Shown: positions 33,803 to 45,430 of the stretch, piece by piece
How the letters are laid out: each line of letters starts with the position of its first letter
Position numbering within the stretch: position 1 is the first letter of the stretch
From: Zygnema circumcarinatum
Taxonomy: Eukaryota; Streptophyta; Zygnematophyceae; Zygnematales; Zygnemataceae
DNA: 64,000 bases
Direction of reading: 5' to 3'
Assembly (NCBI GenBank): GCA_037447605.1
Contig: CM074804.1
Location: forward strand, 2,224,960-2,288,959
The notes under the pieces: model-generated
The model's database searches: none
Told to the model about the DNA's origin: nothing
The model's input: only the letters and a program-made list of their open reading frames with translations
Made by a program: the position numbers and the translations under genes

Positions 33803-34118
33803 TATTGAAAAAGACGGAGTGGACATTGTACGATCAAAGTGAGGACAGAGAGAGTTGACACAAAAAGACAGATGTGTGATTAACGTGGTAAAAAGTACAA
33901 TGTCCTAATCTTTTTTATATACATTGCGGCTAGAGCTACACGACAAAGGAGTGTGGAACTAGCCTGAGTAAGGGCGGCTAGGTGTAAGCACAGAGCCGCA
34001 AAAGCACAACTAAACTAACAGAGAAAGTACAAGCTAAAAGGACAGCCAGGTGAAAGTACACGTGGCTGGGAAAACGACAAAATAGTACGACAAAACTGAG
34101 AATGTCGGATTCTCAACA
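33803..34118 (-). repeat. Copia A 3' LTR
   Basis: This is the left LTR of the minus-strand element and reads TGTTGAGAATCC to CTTTTTCAATA on the minus strand. It pairs with 61523-61837. Confidence 0.9.
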
Positions 34119-34351
34119 CTCCCTCTCATTCGAAAGTGTGGAGTCCGGCAGAAGAGCGGTGAAGCTCAAAAGCTGGCCGATGTAAGGCCTTGGTAAGAAA
34201 ATCGGCGGTCTGCTTGCCGGTAGGACAGTAGAGGAAGGTAAGGGTGCCGTCTTCAATCTTGTCCCGAGTGAAGTGGAACTGAATGTCGATGTGTTTGGTA
34301 CGTTGATGGTGCACGGGGTTTTGCATGAGGGCAAGGGCACCTTGAGAGTCC
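34119..34351 (-). pseudogene. Copia A RNase H C-terminal fragment
   Basis: The minus-strand frame reads TDSQGALALMQNPVHHQRTK then HIDIQFHFTRDKI, the conserved end of copia RNase H, and stops just before the 3' LTR. Its upstream part continues at 57311 on the other side of Copia B. Confidence 0.88.
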
Positions 34352-34356
34352 GTGAA

Positions 34357-34764
34357 TGTTAGTGTATGATAGTTAGCATGTTTTGTTGGAACATTAGTTT
34401 TGTGTGTTTGTGTTGTGTGTTTCCTTGGCAGCGGTGCGCGCCTAAGTTAGTAGGCGGCGGTACGGACATTTGGTCGGTGGAAGAGGCGCGGCGCGGCGGA
34501 GTCAGAAGTGACGAGGCGCGACGCGACGAATCGGAAAGTGACGTGGCGCGGACGCGGCCGCGGAGCGAATTGAAGATGTGGCGCGACGCGCGAATCTGCG
34601 CGCGAATCGGAAGTGACGCGGCGCGGCGTCAACCTTTGGATTGAACGATTCGGACTTGACGCGATGCGGCGTCAAAATGTCGGCGCGCGATTCATCATTG
34701 TACAGAGCGGCGTCAGATGTCGGTGGCGTGCGACGACGCGGAGTTTNNNNNNNNNNCACCAACA
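34357..34764 (+). repeat. Copia B 5' LTR (collapsed by an N gap)
   Basis: It starts TGTTAGTGTATG and ends CACCAACA. The 3' LTR, once Copia C is removed, is about 1.04 kb, so some 600 bp are missing at the N run 34747-34756. Confidence 0.8.
34747..34756. other. Assembly gap (10 N)
   Basis: Run of ten Ns inside the 5' LTR of Copia B; the true missing length is probably hundreds of bases, judged by the other LTR. Confidence 0.98.
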
Positions 34765-34766
34765 AG

Positions 34767-34778
34767 TGGTATCAGAGC
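34767..34778 (+). promoter_or_regulatory. Copia B primer-binding site
   Basis: TGGTATCAGAGC, complementary to the 3' end of initiator methionine tRNA, lies two bases after the 5' LTR; the usual priming site of plant LTR retrotransposons. Confidence 0.9.
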
Positions 34779-34779
34779 T

Positions 34780-35365
34780 CATGGTGACGCGGAGGACCAC
34801 GTCAAGTTCAGTATACCGGCGTTTGATGGGCAGGATTACAAGGCATGGAGATGGAGGTTGGTGCCTTTGCTTGTGGGCAAAGGGTTGCTTGGGTACGTTG
34901 ATGGCAGCATCAAGGCGCCGGAGTTACCGGTTGGAGCCTCAGCGGGCGAAAAGCGGTCGGAGCACGCGTGGCTCGCCGCGATGGAAGATGCAGGACAACA
35001 AAGCCACTGGCTAGCCTTGATTGTTATATGGCGTAAGAGAGGAAGTCCATCTACATCTTTGTATGATCACGAAAACCTCTCATGCTATGTAGAGTGTCTA
35101 GAGGAGATGTATGATGTGAAAGACCAAATGTGACCTCGTCAGTCTTTACACTTTCGGCTAAGCGAGATGAAGAATGACGGAGGAGAAACTAGAAGCTTAT
35201 ATGTGGTCAGATTTGATGCATTGATGGAAAGGTTCATAGCCTTAAGGAAACCATTAGATGCAGACCATAAGATAAGCCAGTTTCTAGGGGGTTTGCCCAG
35301 GAGATTCGAAGTTTCAGTGGCAGCCTTGAGGACAGTTCTGACCAATACCTCTATGGCGGCTTGAA
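34780..35365 (+). pseudogene. Copia B gag remnant
   Basis: Successive frames give KFSIPAFDGQDYKAWRWRLV, a copia gag N-terminus, then LMERFIALRKPLDADHKISQ and FLGGLPRRFEVSVAAL, the gag middle. Several frameshifts and stops separate them, so no gag protein could be made from this copy as assembled. Confidence 0.8.
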
Positions 35366-36718
35366 CAAGTTAAGCATTAGGATAAAGGAGGAGGATTAGA
35401 TTGAGTTAATGCGGCCAAGAAGAAAGGTCTTTCAGCGTTGCACACTTCGACCCGAATGAGAGGAGGAGGCGCCCAGTCGGCCCAGGAGAAGCCTTCGAAT
35501 GTGACGCCAAGCTTCCACGTGTGGCAAGACCGGCCACTACTCGGTATTTGTTTCAGAACTCACTTGATCGGAGAAGGGAGGAAGCGGCTTCATCCGGTAA
35601 GAAGGAAAAGAAGAGGCGTTGGCGGCACTTGTTTGAAGTGCAAGAAGAAGATCCTAAGGATTAATTTGCAGAGTAGCGATTGAAACAACCTCATCTTTGT
35701 GAGAATCTTGAAGCGATTTTACGTAGGGAAGGATTGAGCGAGAGGACTGAAGCGACGTGGGTGATTGATCGGCGCTTCCACGCATATGTGCGAGCACATC
35801 GATGTTCTCAAGCTGGCTGACTTGGAGAAGGCTTCATTTCGGTTCATTATTGCTTAGGTGAAGGAGTCACGTGTGGCGAGAATTAGGCGTGAGGATGGTC
35901 CTCGAGCGGCTTTCGATCATCAATGAAGGCGATGTTAGGGCGCTCATTGGTGATGATGTAGCCCCCTTTGAGCCTCATCGCGAGAATTTCGTAATACGTG
36001 AGCCAAGTGTGCAAGAAGGAATCTGATGTTGTTTGAGAGAAGTCATCGTGGCTATCATTGGCCAGGAGAGCGGTTATTCGGGGATTTATGAGAGAGAGGA
36101 GGGCATGTATTATCTTGATTATAAGAGAGAGAGAATCATGAGGAGGAGAGGTGCATGCGGTTGAGAGGAGAATCTTTGTAGATGTAGCATAAGTAGACTT
36201 GGACACTACACCTGAGGCATGAAGCTTTTTAGTGAGAGAGGGCTAGTCAGGTGGACTAGACACAGTGTGGAGAAGGGCTTGGGGTTGCCGAGAATGTGTG
36301 GAGGCAAAGGCGCTGAGGGCAGTCGTGAGGAGTGGAGCGAGTCTGTCCCGGTAGCGAGAAGTTGGGCGGTACATTGACTTGTGTGGCCCGATTACACGGC
36401 GACGATGGCGGGCCCGAGGTATAGATCACCTTCATTGACAATATTCGAGAAGATTTGGATTACACTCACGAAGAACAAGTCAGAGGAGCTTCCGGAGCCT
36501 TTTCGAGGCCCAGGCCCCGAACAGTATTTGGAGACACAAAGAGCGGGGAGGCCCGAAGGCTGAAGGCGCCGTTCGGACAATAATTGGCGAGAGTTCAAAT
36601 CGGAAAGGTGCATTCACAGAAGAACGTGGTATAAGGCATGAATTCTCAGCCCACTATTACCTGGTATGGAGCGGTGAGCATTCATGAATAGGACATTGAG
36701 GGGACATGGCGGCGGACC

Positions 36719-37520
36719 ATGTTGATTGATTCCCCCTTTCCGGCTTCCTTTTGGGGAGAAGCAGTTTCTACGGCTGCTTACATTAGGAACAGATGTCCGT
36801 CTTCTGTTCTGAAAGACCAGGTCCCTGAGCAGATGTGGAGTGTAGCGAAACGCTATACATGGGTTGTATGGCCGAGTACTTACATCCGCGGTTGCCTTTT
36901 AATGGTAAAGCACTTAGGTGAATACCGGGAGGTCCTGAGTTCGAACCCTGCTGCAGGCAGGTTCGTTACATTGGTATCAGAGCCTAAGGACTGGTATTTG
37001 CAATCCACCCCAAAAACACCGTGATCTCTGAGCATGGTACGGATTGACTGAGGCCAGGCAGTCAACTATGACCAGAGGGTCTGAGGCCGTAGGTCCATGT
37101 GTTGAAGGAGCTTGAACGCTGCTCGTGAAAAACCTTGACTGCGCTCGAGGACGAGCCCGGTTTAGGTGGGGAGGAATGTAGCGAAACGCTATACATGGGT
37201 TGTATGGCCGAGTACTTACATCCGGCGGTGCCTTTGTGGTAAAAGCACTTAGGTGAATCACAGGGAGGTCGAGTTCGAACCTGGCGCGAGGCGGGTTAGA
37301 TTTTATGGAAGTGGGAGAAGCCCACCTGATTTCCCACGGCGAGAGGACCTTTGGCGTAGCGATCTTTGGTACACCTTTGCCCAAAGCAGCGGCAGAAGAA
37401 GAAATTCGACCCCGGCGTGGAGACTCGTGCTCGGCTACGCTTTGGCGGCGCACCTCACGGGGTTTGGAACCCTCGGCCGAAGGAAGTTCTCGGGGCGAGA
37501 CATTCTGATTGATGAAGATC
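36719..37520 (+). pseudogene. Copia B integrase fragment, split by the TRIM element
   Basis: FPASFWGEAVSTAAYIRNRC followed by PSSVLKDQVPEQMWS is the copia integrase C-terminal region. The frame ends where the TRIM starts (36841) and resumes after it near 37306 as GRSPPDFPRREDLW. Many frame breaks lie upstream and downstream. Confidence 0.75.
36841..37305 (+). mobile_element. TRIM (terminal-repeat retrotransposon in miniature) with tRNA-like terminal repeats
   Basis: The 130-bp direct terminal repeats are 36841-36970 and 37177 to about 37305, both opening TGTAGCGAAACGCTATACAT. The first ends GTTACA and is followed by TTGGTATCAGAGCC, a primer-binding site. A purine tract (GGTGGGGAGGAA) precedes the second repeat. 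Flanking target duplication is TGGAG/TGGAA. The internal part is only about 206 bp and non-coding. Each repeat contains TGGCCGAGT (A-box-like) and GAGTTCGAACC (B-box-like), as in a tRNA gene. It sits inside the Copia B integrase. Confidence 0.85.
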
Positions 37521-38149
37521 GTCTTTGTGGCGTGTTGCAGAGACTCGAATCTTACCTCAGGTGGCGGCCTGAAGATAGGTATGCGAGGAGGGAGAAAGCG
37601 ATTGGAGAGAAGGGTAGTGTCGCGAGGGTGCAGCCGCGTCGGCAAATAAGAAGGAGCGAGGCAGTGGCGGCGACAAGTGTTGGTGATGATGGAAGGCGCG
37701 TGGGCGCGCATCGCGGAGGAACGCCTGATTCAGCGAGCGATTCCCCTTCACACTCACTCGGTGGTGAAGAGAGGAACTGATGGAGGTAAATTAAAGCAGC
37801 AAGGTGAGAGGATCTTGGCGGCCAGAGAGGAGGCAATGTTAGCGAACATGCCCCGAGGTTTTGTTCACTGGACTCTACTTCTACCGAGGACGAAGTCGCG
37901 AGCAATCGGGAGGAAGCGGAACGGCGACGGTCGGTTTTCGCACGGTACCATCGATCCAAGAGATGCCATTCAGTTAGGCCTTGTGGGGAGTTGCCTTTGT
38001 TTCATGATTAGAACCCCACCGGACCTTTGAGGGAGAGGCGCCGCGGCCGAAGTCGATGGCGATAAGTGGCGGAGTTCGCGATTGATGGCGAATGGGGCGG
38101 CTGATCGAGAGCGGCGCGTGGGGGTGGGGAGAGCACCGAGGGAGGCGAG

Positions 38150-39480
38150 TTGCTCGGCTGCAAATGGGTCTTCAAAGTCAAGAGGAAGGCAGACGGAAGC
38201 GTGGATAGGTACAAGGCGCGATTAGTGGCGAAAGGATACGGCCAGCAGTATGGGATTGACTACATGGAGACGTTCGCTCCAGTGGTAAAGTTCAATTCCT
38301 TGAGAGCCTTGATTTCCATTGCAGCGGCTGAAGGAATGCACGTCCATCAATTGGACATCAAGACGGCATTTTTGTATGGTGATCTCACGGAAGAGATTTA
38401 CATGGAGGCGGCCGGAGGAAGGTCGTCGGGAAGAGAGCACCTAGTGCATGCGGTGAAGAGCTTTATCTACGGCTTGAAATGACGTAGAGTCAATGGTCTG
38501 AAAAGATTGGCGATCTTTTGAGGAGGAATGGCTTTGCTTCGGTTTGAGGCCGAGATCATTGATTAATGCCGGAGTCAGGAGGGGGCAGACATCATGTTCG
38601 TTGGGATCTATGTCGACGATCTCATCATGGTGAGCTCATCATGATCATCATCATCATCATCTCATCATCATTCCCTTGAAAGAATCAGATCTTTGAAGGA
38701 ATTGCTACAGGCAAATTTCAAAATGTCAGATCTGGGAGAGGCGCAGTATCTGCTGGGAATGCAGCTGAAGAGGGGGCAGGATGGAAGCTTGTTTCTGTGT
38801 CAAAAAAAGTATGCTTCAGATGTACTTGCCCGATTTCGAATGGAGGATGCTAGGCCGTGTTCCAGCCCCATGGAGATCGGCACTAGGCTTTCGAAGGAGA
38901 TGTCACCTTCGTCGGATGCGGAGGCACAAAAGATGTTCGGAGTGCCATACAGATCCGCGATTGGGAGTCTAATGTACTTGATGTCCGGAGCGGCGTCGGG
39001 ACTTGGCAGCGGTGAGCTTCGACGGTAGATTCATGGAGAATCCGGACTCGAGCATTGGGGCGGTGAAGAGGGATTACCGAGGATATGAAGGGGGCGCTCG
39101 ATTCACGGAATCAGGTATGAGAGGGCAACCTGGAAATGATTAGCTACTCTGAGGAGGCTGATTGGGAGAGATGTCGTCGTCCTTCATTGGGTTTCGTTAC
39201 TGAATGGAGGAGGCTTGATTCGTGGAGTTCGAAGTTCGCGGGAATTTCCGGTGGCGTGCTCGAGCGAGGAGAGGCGTCGCGTAGGTCTTGTCATCTTGAA
39301 GGAAAGGAGTGTGATTCATCGGTGCTTTTGAAATCACGAAGGACCAACGACGATTACCTTATTTACACGGCAATCCGTCGTCGATTGCCACAGTAGGAGA
39401 AACCACATGTTCCTAAAGAGGACCAAAGCGTAGCGTGCAGTGCGATACCGTATATGCGGGGAGTTGGTCGAGGAGGAGGG
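38150..39480 (+). pseudogene. Copia B reverse transcriptase and RNase H remnants
   Basis: LGCKWVFKVKRKADGSVDRY at 38150 begins the copia RT. The same frame continues through QLDIKTAFLYGDL. The catalytic YVDDLIMVSS follows near 38610 in another frame, then FKMSDLGEAQYLLGMQLKRG and SAIGSLMYLM to about 38990. RNase H pieces follow to about 39.5 kb. At least three frame breaks occur. Confidence 0.85.
38637..38674. repeat. (ATC)n microsatellite inside Copia B reverse transcriptase
   Basis: A run of CATCAT units directly follows the codons for the YVDDL region. It is unusual inside RT and may be a local expansion or a consensus error. Confidence 0.7.
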
Positions 39481-39618
39481 CTTGATTGAAGTGAAGTTAA
39501 GTAGGCACCAAGGGCGGGCGCGAGATATGCTAACAAAGGGAGTTAGTGGGAAACACTATTAGTCAGCAGGTTGATTGGGGCGGGGCCAGCGCCAAAACTA
39601 AGTTCCCAAAGAGGGGAT

Positions 39619-40441
39619 TGTTGGTGTATGATGGTTAGCGTGTTTTGTTGGAACATTAATTTTGTGTGTTTGTGTTGTGTGTTCCTTGCTTGGCGGCGGT
39701 CTTGGCGCTAAGTTAGTAAGCGGCAGTCACCCGGACATTAGTCGGTGGAAAAGAAGCGCGGCAGCAGCGGTGAAATGCGGCGCGGCCTTGGCAGCGACAA
39801 TCCGGAAAGAAAATGGCGTAAGCGGCGGGCAGCGAGCATGAGCTGAGTAGTGTGGCGCGGCAGCGAATACTGCTTGTGAGTCGGAAGTAGCCTTGGCGTG
39901 TACTGGATTGAGCGATTGAGACTTGGCCAGCGTCGCGGCGTCAAAATGTCGGCGCGATTCATCATTATGCGGGCGGCGTGGATGTCGGTGGCGTCGCGGC
40001 AGCCTGTAGCGGAGTTTTAACGGCGTCATCCAATCTTTGGAAGCGAGGCCGGATCCCTCTGGTATAGGCGATGAATTAACAAGCCGTCCGGATCGGCCAG
40101 CGCGGAGAAGCAATCACCCGGGATCGTGTGGGCAACGAGGATAAAACCCGGCGCGGGGATGAGGTCCGGGGATAGGGCCGCCTGCGGTATTTGTGATGTT
40201 GTGAAACTTAAGTTGTATGGTAGTGTCACGGGATGTTTGTGGCGTAGTATATAGTGTGTTGTTTTGTTTGATTGTTAATCTTTAACCCGATTATCAGCGT
40301 AGCTATTGTAGACTCTGAGAAGGCGATCTTCCGTGTTCTTGAAAATTCTGACTTCTTTGTCTTCCACCTGCTTGAGGTAGTGGGCTTTTACGAGTTTATT
40401 GGGCTATTTGAGGGAAGTCTCTCATTTTGTGTTGATAAGAT
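39619..40441 (+). repeat. Copia B 3' LTR, left part
   Basis: Starts TGTTGGTGTATGATGG, matching the 5' LTR at 34357, and is cut at 40441 by Copia C; the right part is 57090-57305. Confidence 0.85.
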
Positions 40442-41232
40442 TGTTGAAGCGGTGCCCACGACTGTTGGAGGATGCCTCACGATGAGGACGTCTCTCCTTT
40501 TAGGAGAAGCTAGGAGGCGCCGCTGCGAGGAGCACAAGATCCTCATTTCACAAAGCTTAAAAGCGGCCCAGCCGAAAGAATGAAAGAGCGGAAGCAGAAA
40601 AAGAAAGTAGATTAGAAGCGCGGCCTAAAACTCTTAAATTGATTGAAGTACAGCGTCTGTGAGAGCCCCTCCCCTGCGCCTCTACTCGCTTACTACAAGA
40701 CTACCTTCAGTAGCAGGCTCCACAGCATTCAGCCCAGCTACACTCTTTAACTACCATGATCTCTGTTCGAGTTAAGTCTCAAAGTTACTCCCTCTTGCTA
40801 TCACTTGCGCCCAGCAGCAACACATGGCCTACTTAACCCCCTTGGCTACTTAGCCTTTAAGCCTTGGCTAGCCTGTGGTGATTCGCCCAGCGTCTGGCGC
40901 TAGCGTCTGTCGCGCATCCTTGTTTAGCGCTGATCAAATCCACGCGCCTTTAGTTAGCGGCGCCCAGCGTCGCTGGCATACTTAGTTCTTGGCAGCAGCG
41001 TCTTGTCGCTCCGTTTAGAACTCGTCGCCCAGCGCGGCCGGCCGTTAGCGTCAGTCGCAATTTCTTATTCGTGACACCGTTCTTCGCGCTTTCCGTGTCT
41101 TTATCTTAGCGCCTCTGAGCTCTGAAACGGCAATTGGATTCGACCACAGGCTACCGCTAGCCGCCCACAGACTCCCCGAACAAACCGCGTCGCGGCTCAT
41201 TGCTTATGTACCCATTAGCTAATGTCTGTACT
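40442..41232 (-). repeat. Copia C 3' LTR
   Basis: Shares TGTTGAA-CGGTGCCC, GGAGGATGCCTC, CTAAAACTCTTAAATT and ACTAATG-like blocks in order with 56239-57084, but differs by many small indels. Confidence 0.75.
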
Positions 41233-41925
41233 TGACCACCTGCTTGCAGTGCTTGGTTCGCTTTGAGGCCCGATCTAGGCGTCTTTGTTTTTTCCACAAG
41301 CGTCTCTCCGTTGACCCGCTTTTTGTGGCGTAATACCTTTTGCACAGTGGCACTACGTGCAGCATAGGCTAGGTGGTCTTTCCTTGACATGAGCCAGCAG
41401 TGATCTTGGTCTTATGTCTTTTGACCTCTTGTGAAAAGCTGGATTTTCGCATCCAACCGAAATTAGATTTGGGCTGATTTATGCAATAGCAGTACTTGAG
41501 GAGTTTGAACTCTCAGCAGCTCTTGAAGCTGCTTTACTTGGCCGAGGCTGGCAGCGCGTGGCTTGCCGTATCTTCCGACCGTGCCCAGGCGCCCGGCTGA
41601 ATCCTGGAGGAGCACGGAGCTCAGTCGCTGGCTCACATTATTAAACTGAATCATGTGAGAGGTAGATCTACATTTGTATCTGCGTCGCCTCCCAATCTGC
41701 GTCAGGTATAACTAAATACGCTTTCAACTTCCGTTCAGAGCTTCAAAGCGATCCCACGTAGTCAAAGTCCACACTTAGGAAGCTTGAAGATCCTCTTGTG
41801 ACCTCCCGATACTTTCTCCCTGGAAATTCCGTATGCACATTACATTTGTCTTGCTTTGCACTTAGCAATCACGGCGCACGTACTTTATCATCCAGAAATC
41901 ATTAAAGAGCAGATGGGCGGCGCAG

Positions 41926-42240
41926 CTATGGAACACTTTCCGAAAATCTACTTGACGTGGTAGGTGGCGATTGGTAGCTTCTGGGAAGGATCCGTGGGGC
42001 TTGTGCATGGGTGCACTTGTCCATTCTGAATTGCTTAAGACATCGCTTCGTACTTCTCTTGACTAGGAACAAAGCGCCCATCGGCCCCCCTCTTGTTTGA
42101 ATTCCTAATAAGTAGTGAGCCTCCCCTAAGTGCGACATCTGAAAGTTCTTCTTCATCAAGTCCTTCAAACTCTGAATGCTTTCCATGGAAGAACTAATAA
42201 TGATCAGATCATCAACGTAAATGCCCACATACAAAAGCTC
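41926..42240 (-). pseudogene. Copia C reverse transcriptase fragment
   Basis: The minus-strand frame reads LYVGIYVDDLIIISSSMESI with the YVDD catalytic core, then FQMSHLGEAHYLLGIQT. The flanking RT and RNase H are broken by frameshifts. Confidence 0.85.
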
Positions 42241-43238
42241 TCTCCCGGTACCTTTGCTGTAGACTGAGTGGTCGATTAGGCGCTTTATACACTCCTCCGC
42301 CAGATCATCGATCTTTTTGAGTACCGAATCGGGGGTGCACAGCGAGGCAGTAAAGGCTCTTCACCGGCCTACGCCACAAAGGTGCTCCTTGCACGCTACC
42401 TCTTGGAGTGCCCTCGGTTACTCCCATATAGATCTCTTCACTAAGATCCCCATAGAGAAGTACAGTCTTAATATCAAGGCGTGGACATGCATCTTCTAAA
42501 TTTCTTTACAATTAAGGAAATGAGTGGCGAAGAGAGTTGAATTTTACCAGCGGTGCAAAAGGTCTCCGAGTAATCTATCCCTCCTTTTGGCTATACCCCT
42601 TGCCACCAGCCTAGCGCCTTGAGCGATCCCGCGCTCCCCATCCGCTTGTGCTTCACCTTGAACTTGGCTGAGCCTATAGCTTTCCTACCTTTAGGAGCTC
42701 CTCTAATCTCCACGTTCCATTTTTTCCTCGAGGGGCGCCCAGCTCACTGCTCGATGGCCACCCTCCACTTTTGAGAATCCTCACCTTGCAAGAAACTTCT
42801 CCATAGCTTTGAGGTTACGAAATATGCTGCGTATCCTCTTGAGATTCTTATTCTGCAAAATCAGCCAGTCACTAGGTGTCCTAACCTTCTTCTTTCGTCA
42901 TCTTCCAAGAGGGTTGTTGGTGGAAGTGGGGCCAACCAGCGGGGTGCTTGAGCCCAGGTCAGGCCTCCTCCTCAACGACCTGTATAAGAAAGGTTTCTCA
43001 GTCTCTCTTGATTTCGTGCGCTGGGCTGCTGCAAGTCTTCCTCTGGGGTGCATCCCCTGAGCTGGGCCTTCCTCGGGTAGAGGCCCTAGTGGGCTAGCGA
43101 CCCCTGCTCCATTGTGGGCTACTCACGAGACATCGGTTCTACCACCTCCTCGGCCCTTCTTGAATCATCACGAGAACCATGGAAACACTAAGCTACGCTT
43201 TCGTGTTGGCGTCCTTCTCCACGTCTAACTTTTACATT

Positions 43239-43560
43239 TTATGCTTGGTAAAATTCTGCATTGTCAAGTCGACTTCTCTCTACGCTTGGTGACGGTTCCA
43301 AATACGGTGATTGGACTATCTTCATTATAGCCAAGAAAATAGCCTTCCAGCGCGGTGAACTTACGATTACCTTACGCTTTTGGGGCCGTGATGATGAAAC
43401 ACTGAGCCCTTTTCCCCAGATCTTTCTTGGCGTTTGGCTTAGTGCCGTCCACACTTCTCTGGAACTCCTGTCCTTTGGCAGATGTGGGCACCTATTTCCG
43501 AATATAGAGGCTGCCGTCATGATACTTTCGACCAAAAAGTTAGCGGGAATGGCGACTCAC
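43239..43560 (-). pseudogene. Copia C integrase C-terminal fragment
   Basis: The minus-strand frame gives IFGNRCPHLPKDRSSREVWT and WKAIFLAIMK, a degraded form of the copia integrase tail (NRCPSS-KDR-PEEVW). The catalytic core is not readable. Confidence 0.6.
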
Positions 43561-44315
43561 TCAACATCGTTACTGCCATATGCCAGTACGTCTGTTCATC
43601 CTCTGACATCCGTTGCTGCGAGAGAATAGGGTGCAGTAATTTCGATGCTTATCAAAGAAGGGACTTGAGTAAGTCTCTGAGAGCGTGAGAGGTGTACTCC
43701 CACCATTGTGGAACCTAAGAGTCTTCAACTTCGATCGCAATATATATAAATGCGGTACCACTCTTTAAAACATCAAAACTGAAATTTCTGTGAAAGTAAT
43801 TTACCCCATACTTTCCTTAGCTGATCATCAAAAAAGATAATAACACCCCACCTTTACCTTAGGAGACAGGGCCACAAGTCATCTCTGCCAACTCTAATCT
43901 CTCACGAAAATTGTACCTCGCTCTCTTTGTCCAAGCGATTAAGCCTATGAGCTTTTCTGTGACACAGTTCTCGCAAACTCGGTGTCCTTCTCATGCGTCC
44001 TCAAGTCTAGTCCTCGACTAAGCTGCTCATCGCAAGGCTTGATACCATATCAAAAGGTGTCTAGTACTAGCGGTGCAGCTGAACTGGGATCCTGCAAGCT
44101 GCATTGACCACCTCAGCAAACTTCCCTCCCCATTTTGAAAGTAAAGGCCGTGCTTTTTTGCATGCCTCTACAAAGGTCTTCCGGTATTCGTCAACTTCTT
44201 GCGCATGCCACTTTGTCAAACCACACCTTGCGGCCTTCCTGTGATCCTGACTCCGCGAAAAGAAGTATTACGCAGTCACAGGTGTCGCGGCGCATTCACG
44301 GAGTCAGCCACTGCC

Positions 44316-45425
44316 CTACACCCCCGTGAGTACCTCCAACTCGACGATCACTCCTTGAGTCACCTGAACTCCCATCTCCAGTGGCAGTGAAGCAGTGGCG
44401 CATCTTTGCAGCGCCTTTTCTCCCGCAGGTGACTCATCCACGCACATATGCTTGGATGCTCCTGAATCAATCAGCCAAGGTCTCAAGCCTGAATCCTTCA
44501 CGTGGATTCCATTGACAAATTCTGAATACTCGCCTTCAACAATCATCAGATTCTTGTCAGTATTGCCGTCAGGACAGTTTGCCTTGAAGTGGCCAAACTT
44601 CCCACATTTGTAACAAGCTCCTTTGACCTTCTCCTTTGCAGCCGGCCTAGAAGGCCCCGCTCCACTGGCATCGTCCTTCTTCGGCTCCGTGCAATTGGTC
44701 CTCAGGTGTCCCAGCTTCCCACAATTGTAACAACTCAAGTTCTTCTTTGGGCCCGGGCCACCCTTGCCCGCCTTGGGTCTCCCATCTCCTTTGGGCTTAT
44801 GCTGACTCCATCTGAGCGCCAGCACCTTGTCAGCTTCTCCCTTAGCCTCCTTCTCCTTCTGAGTCTCATCATCATCTTTCACCCTTCCCTTCAACTCGCT
44901 CACGGTTAGTTTTGTAACGGTGAGTAATGATTTAAGGGAAACGACTGTTAGCTCAAATCTCTTCGGTAGACCCAACAGAAAGACACTGATCTGATGATCT
45001 TCGTCCAATGGCTTCCTAGCAATAGCAAACCTGTGCATCAAGCTATCGAACTTCTCCATATAATCAGTCAGTTCTTCATCTTCGGCCATTTTCAGCTTGC
45101 CTAGTTCTGAATATAAGTGGACAGCAGTTGTCTCAGACGGCCTATCATACACCTGCTGCAAACTTGTCCATATTTCAGCACTAGTTTCTAGTTCTTGCAA
45201 CGGAACTGACCGTGCATCACTCACGGTTATGGCAAAGAGGGCCTGAGCTTTCCTGTCCTTTCGGAGCCACTCCTTGGCTTCTGCACCGGAGGTTGGTCTC
45301 TCCTCCGAGCCATCAACGACTCCAAAAAGGTCCTTGCTCAGCAGCACTTTCTTCATTCGCCACTTCCACGTCTTGTAGTTAGTGCCGGTAAACAACGGCA
45401 CTCCAATCTTCTGACTGTCTTCACC
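44316..45425 (-). pseudogene. Copia C gag with start of protease, N-terminus cut by chromovirus D
   Basis: One uninterrupted minus frame of about 370 codons covers gag: IGVPLFTGTNYKTWKWRMKK at the N-side, LYSELGKLKMAEDEELTDYM in the middle, two zinc knuckles (CYNCGKLGHLRTNC and CYKCGKFGHFKANC) and the protease active site WLIDSGASKHM. It is the best-preserved frame in the inner nest. The first codons are replaced by LTR sequence of chromovirus D, inserted at 45431. Confidence 0.85.
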
Positions 45426-45430
45426 TTCTG

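Noticed and set aside
38637-38674. Possible CRISPR-like or regulatory direct repeat (ATC units)
   Set aside because: It is a trinucleotide microsatellite without spacers, inside a eukaryotic retrotransposon.
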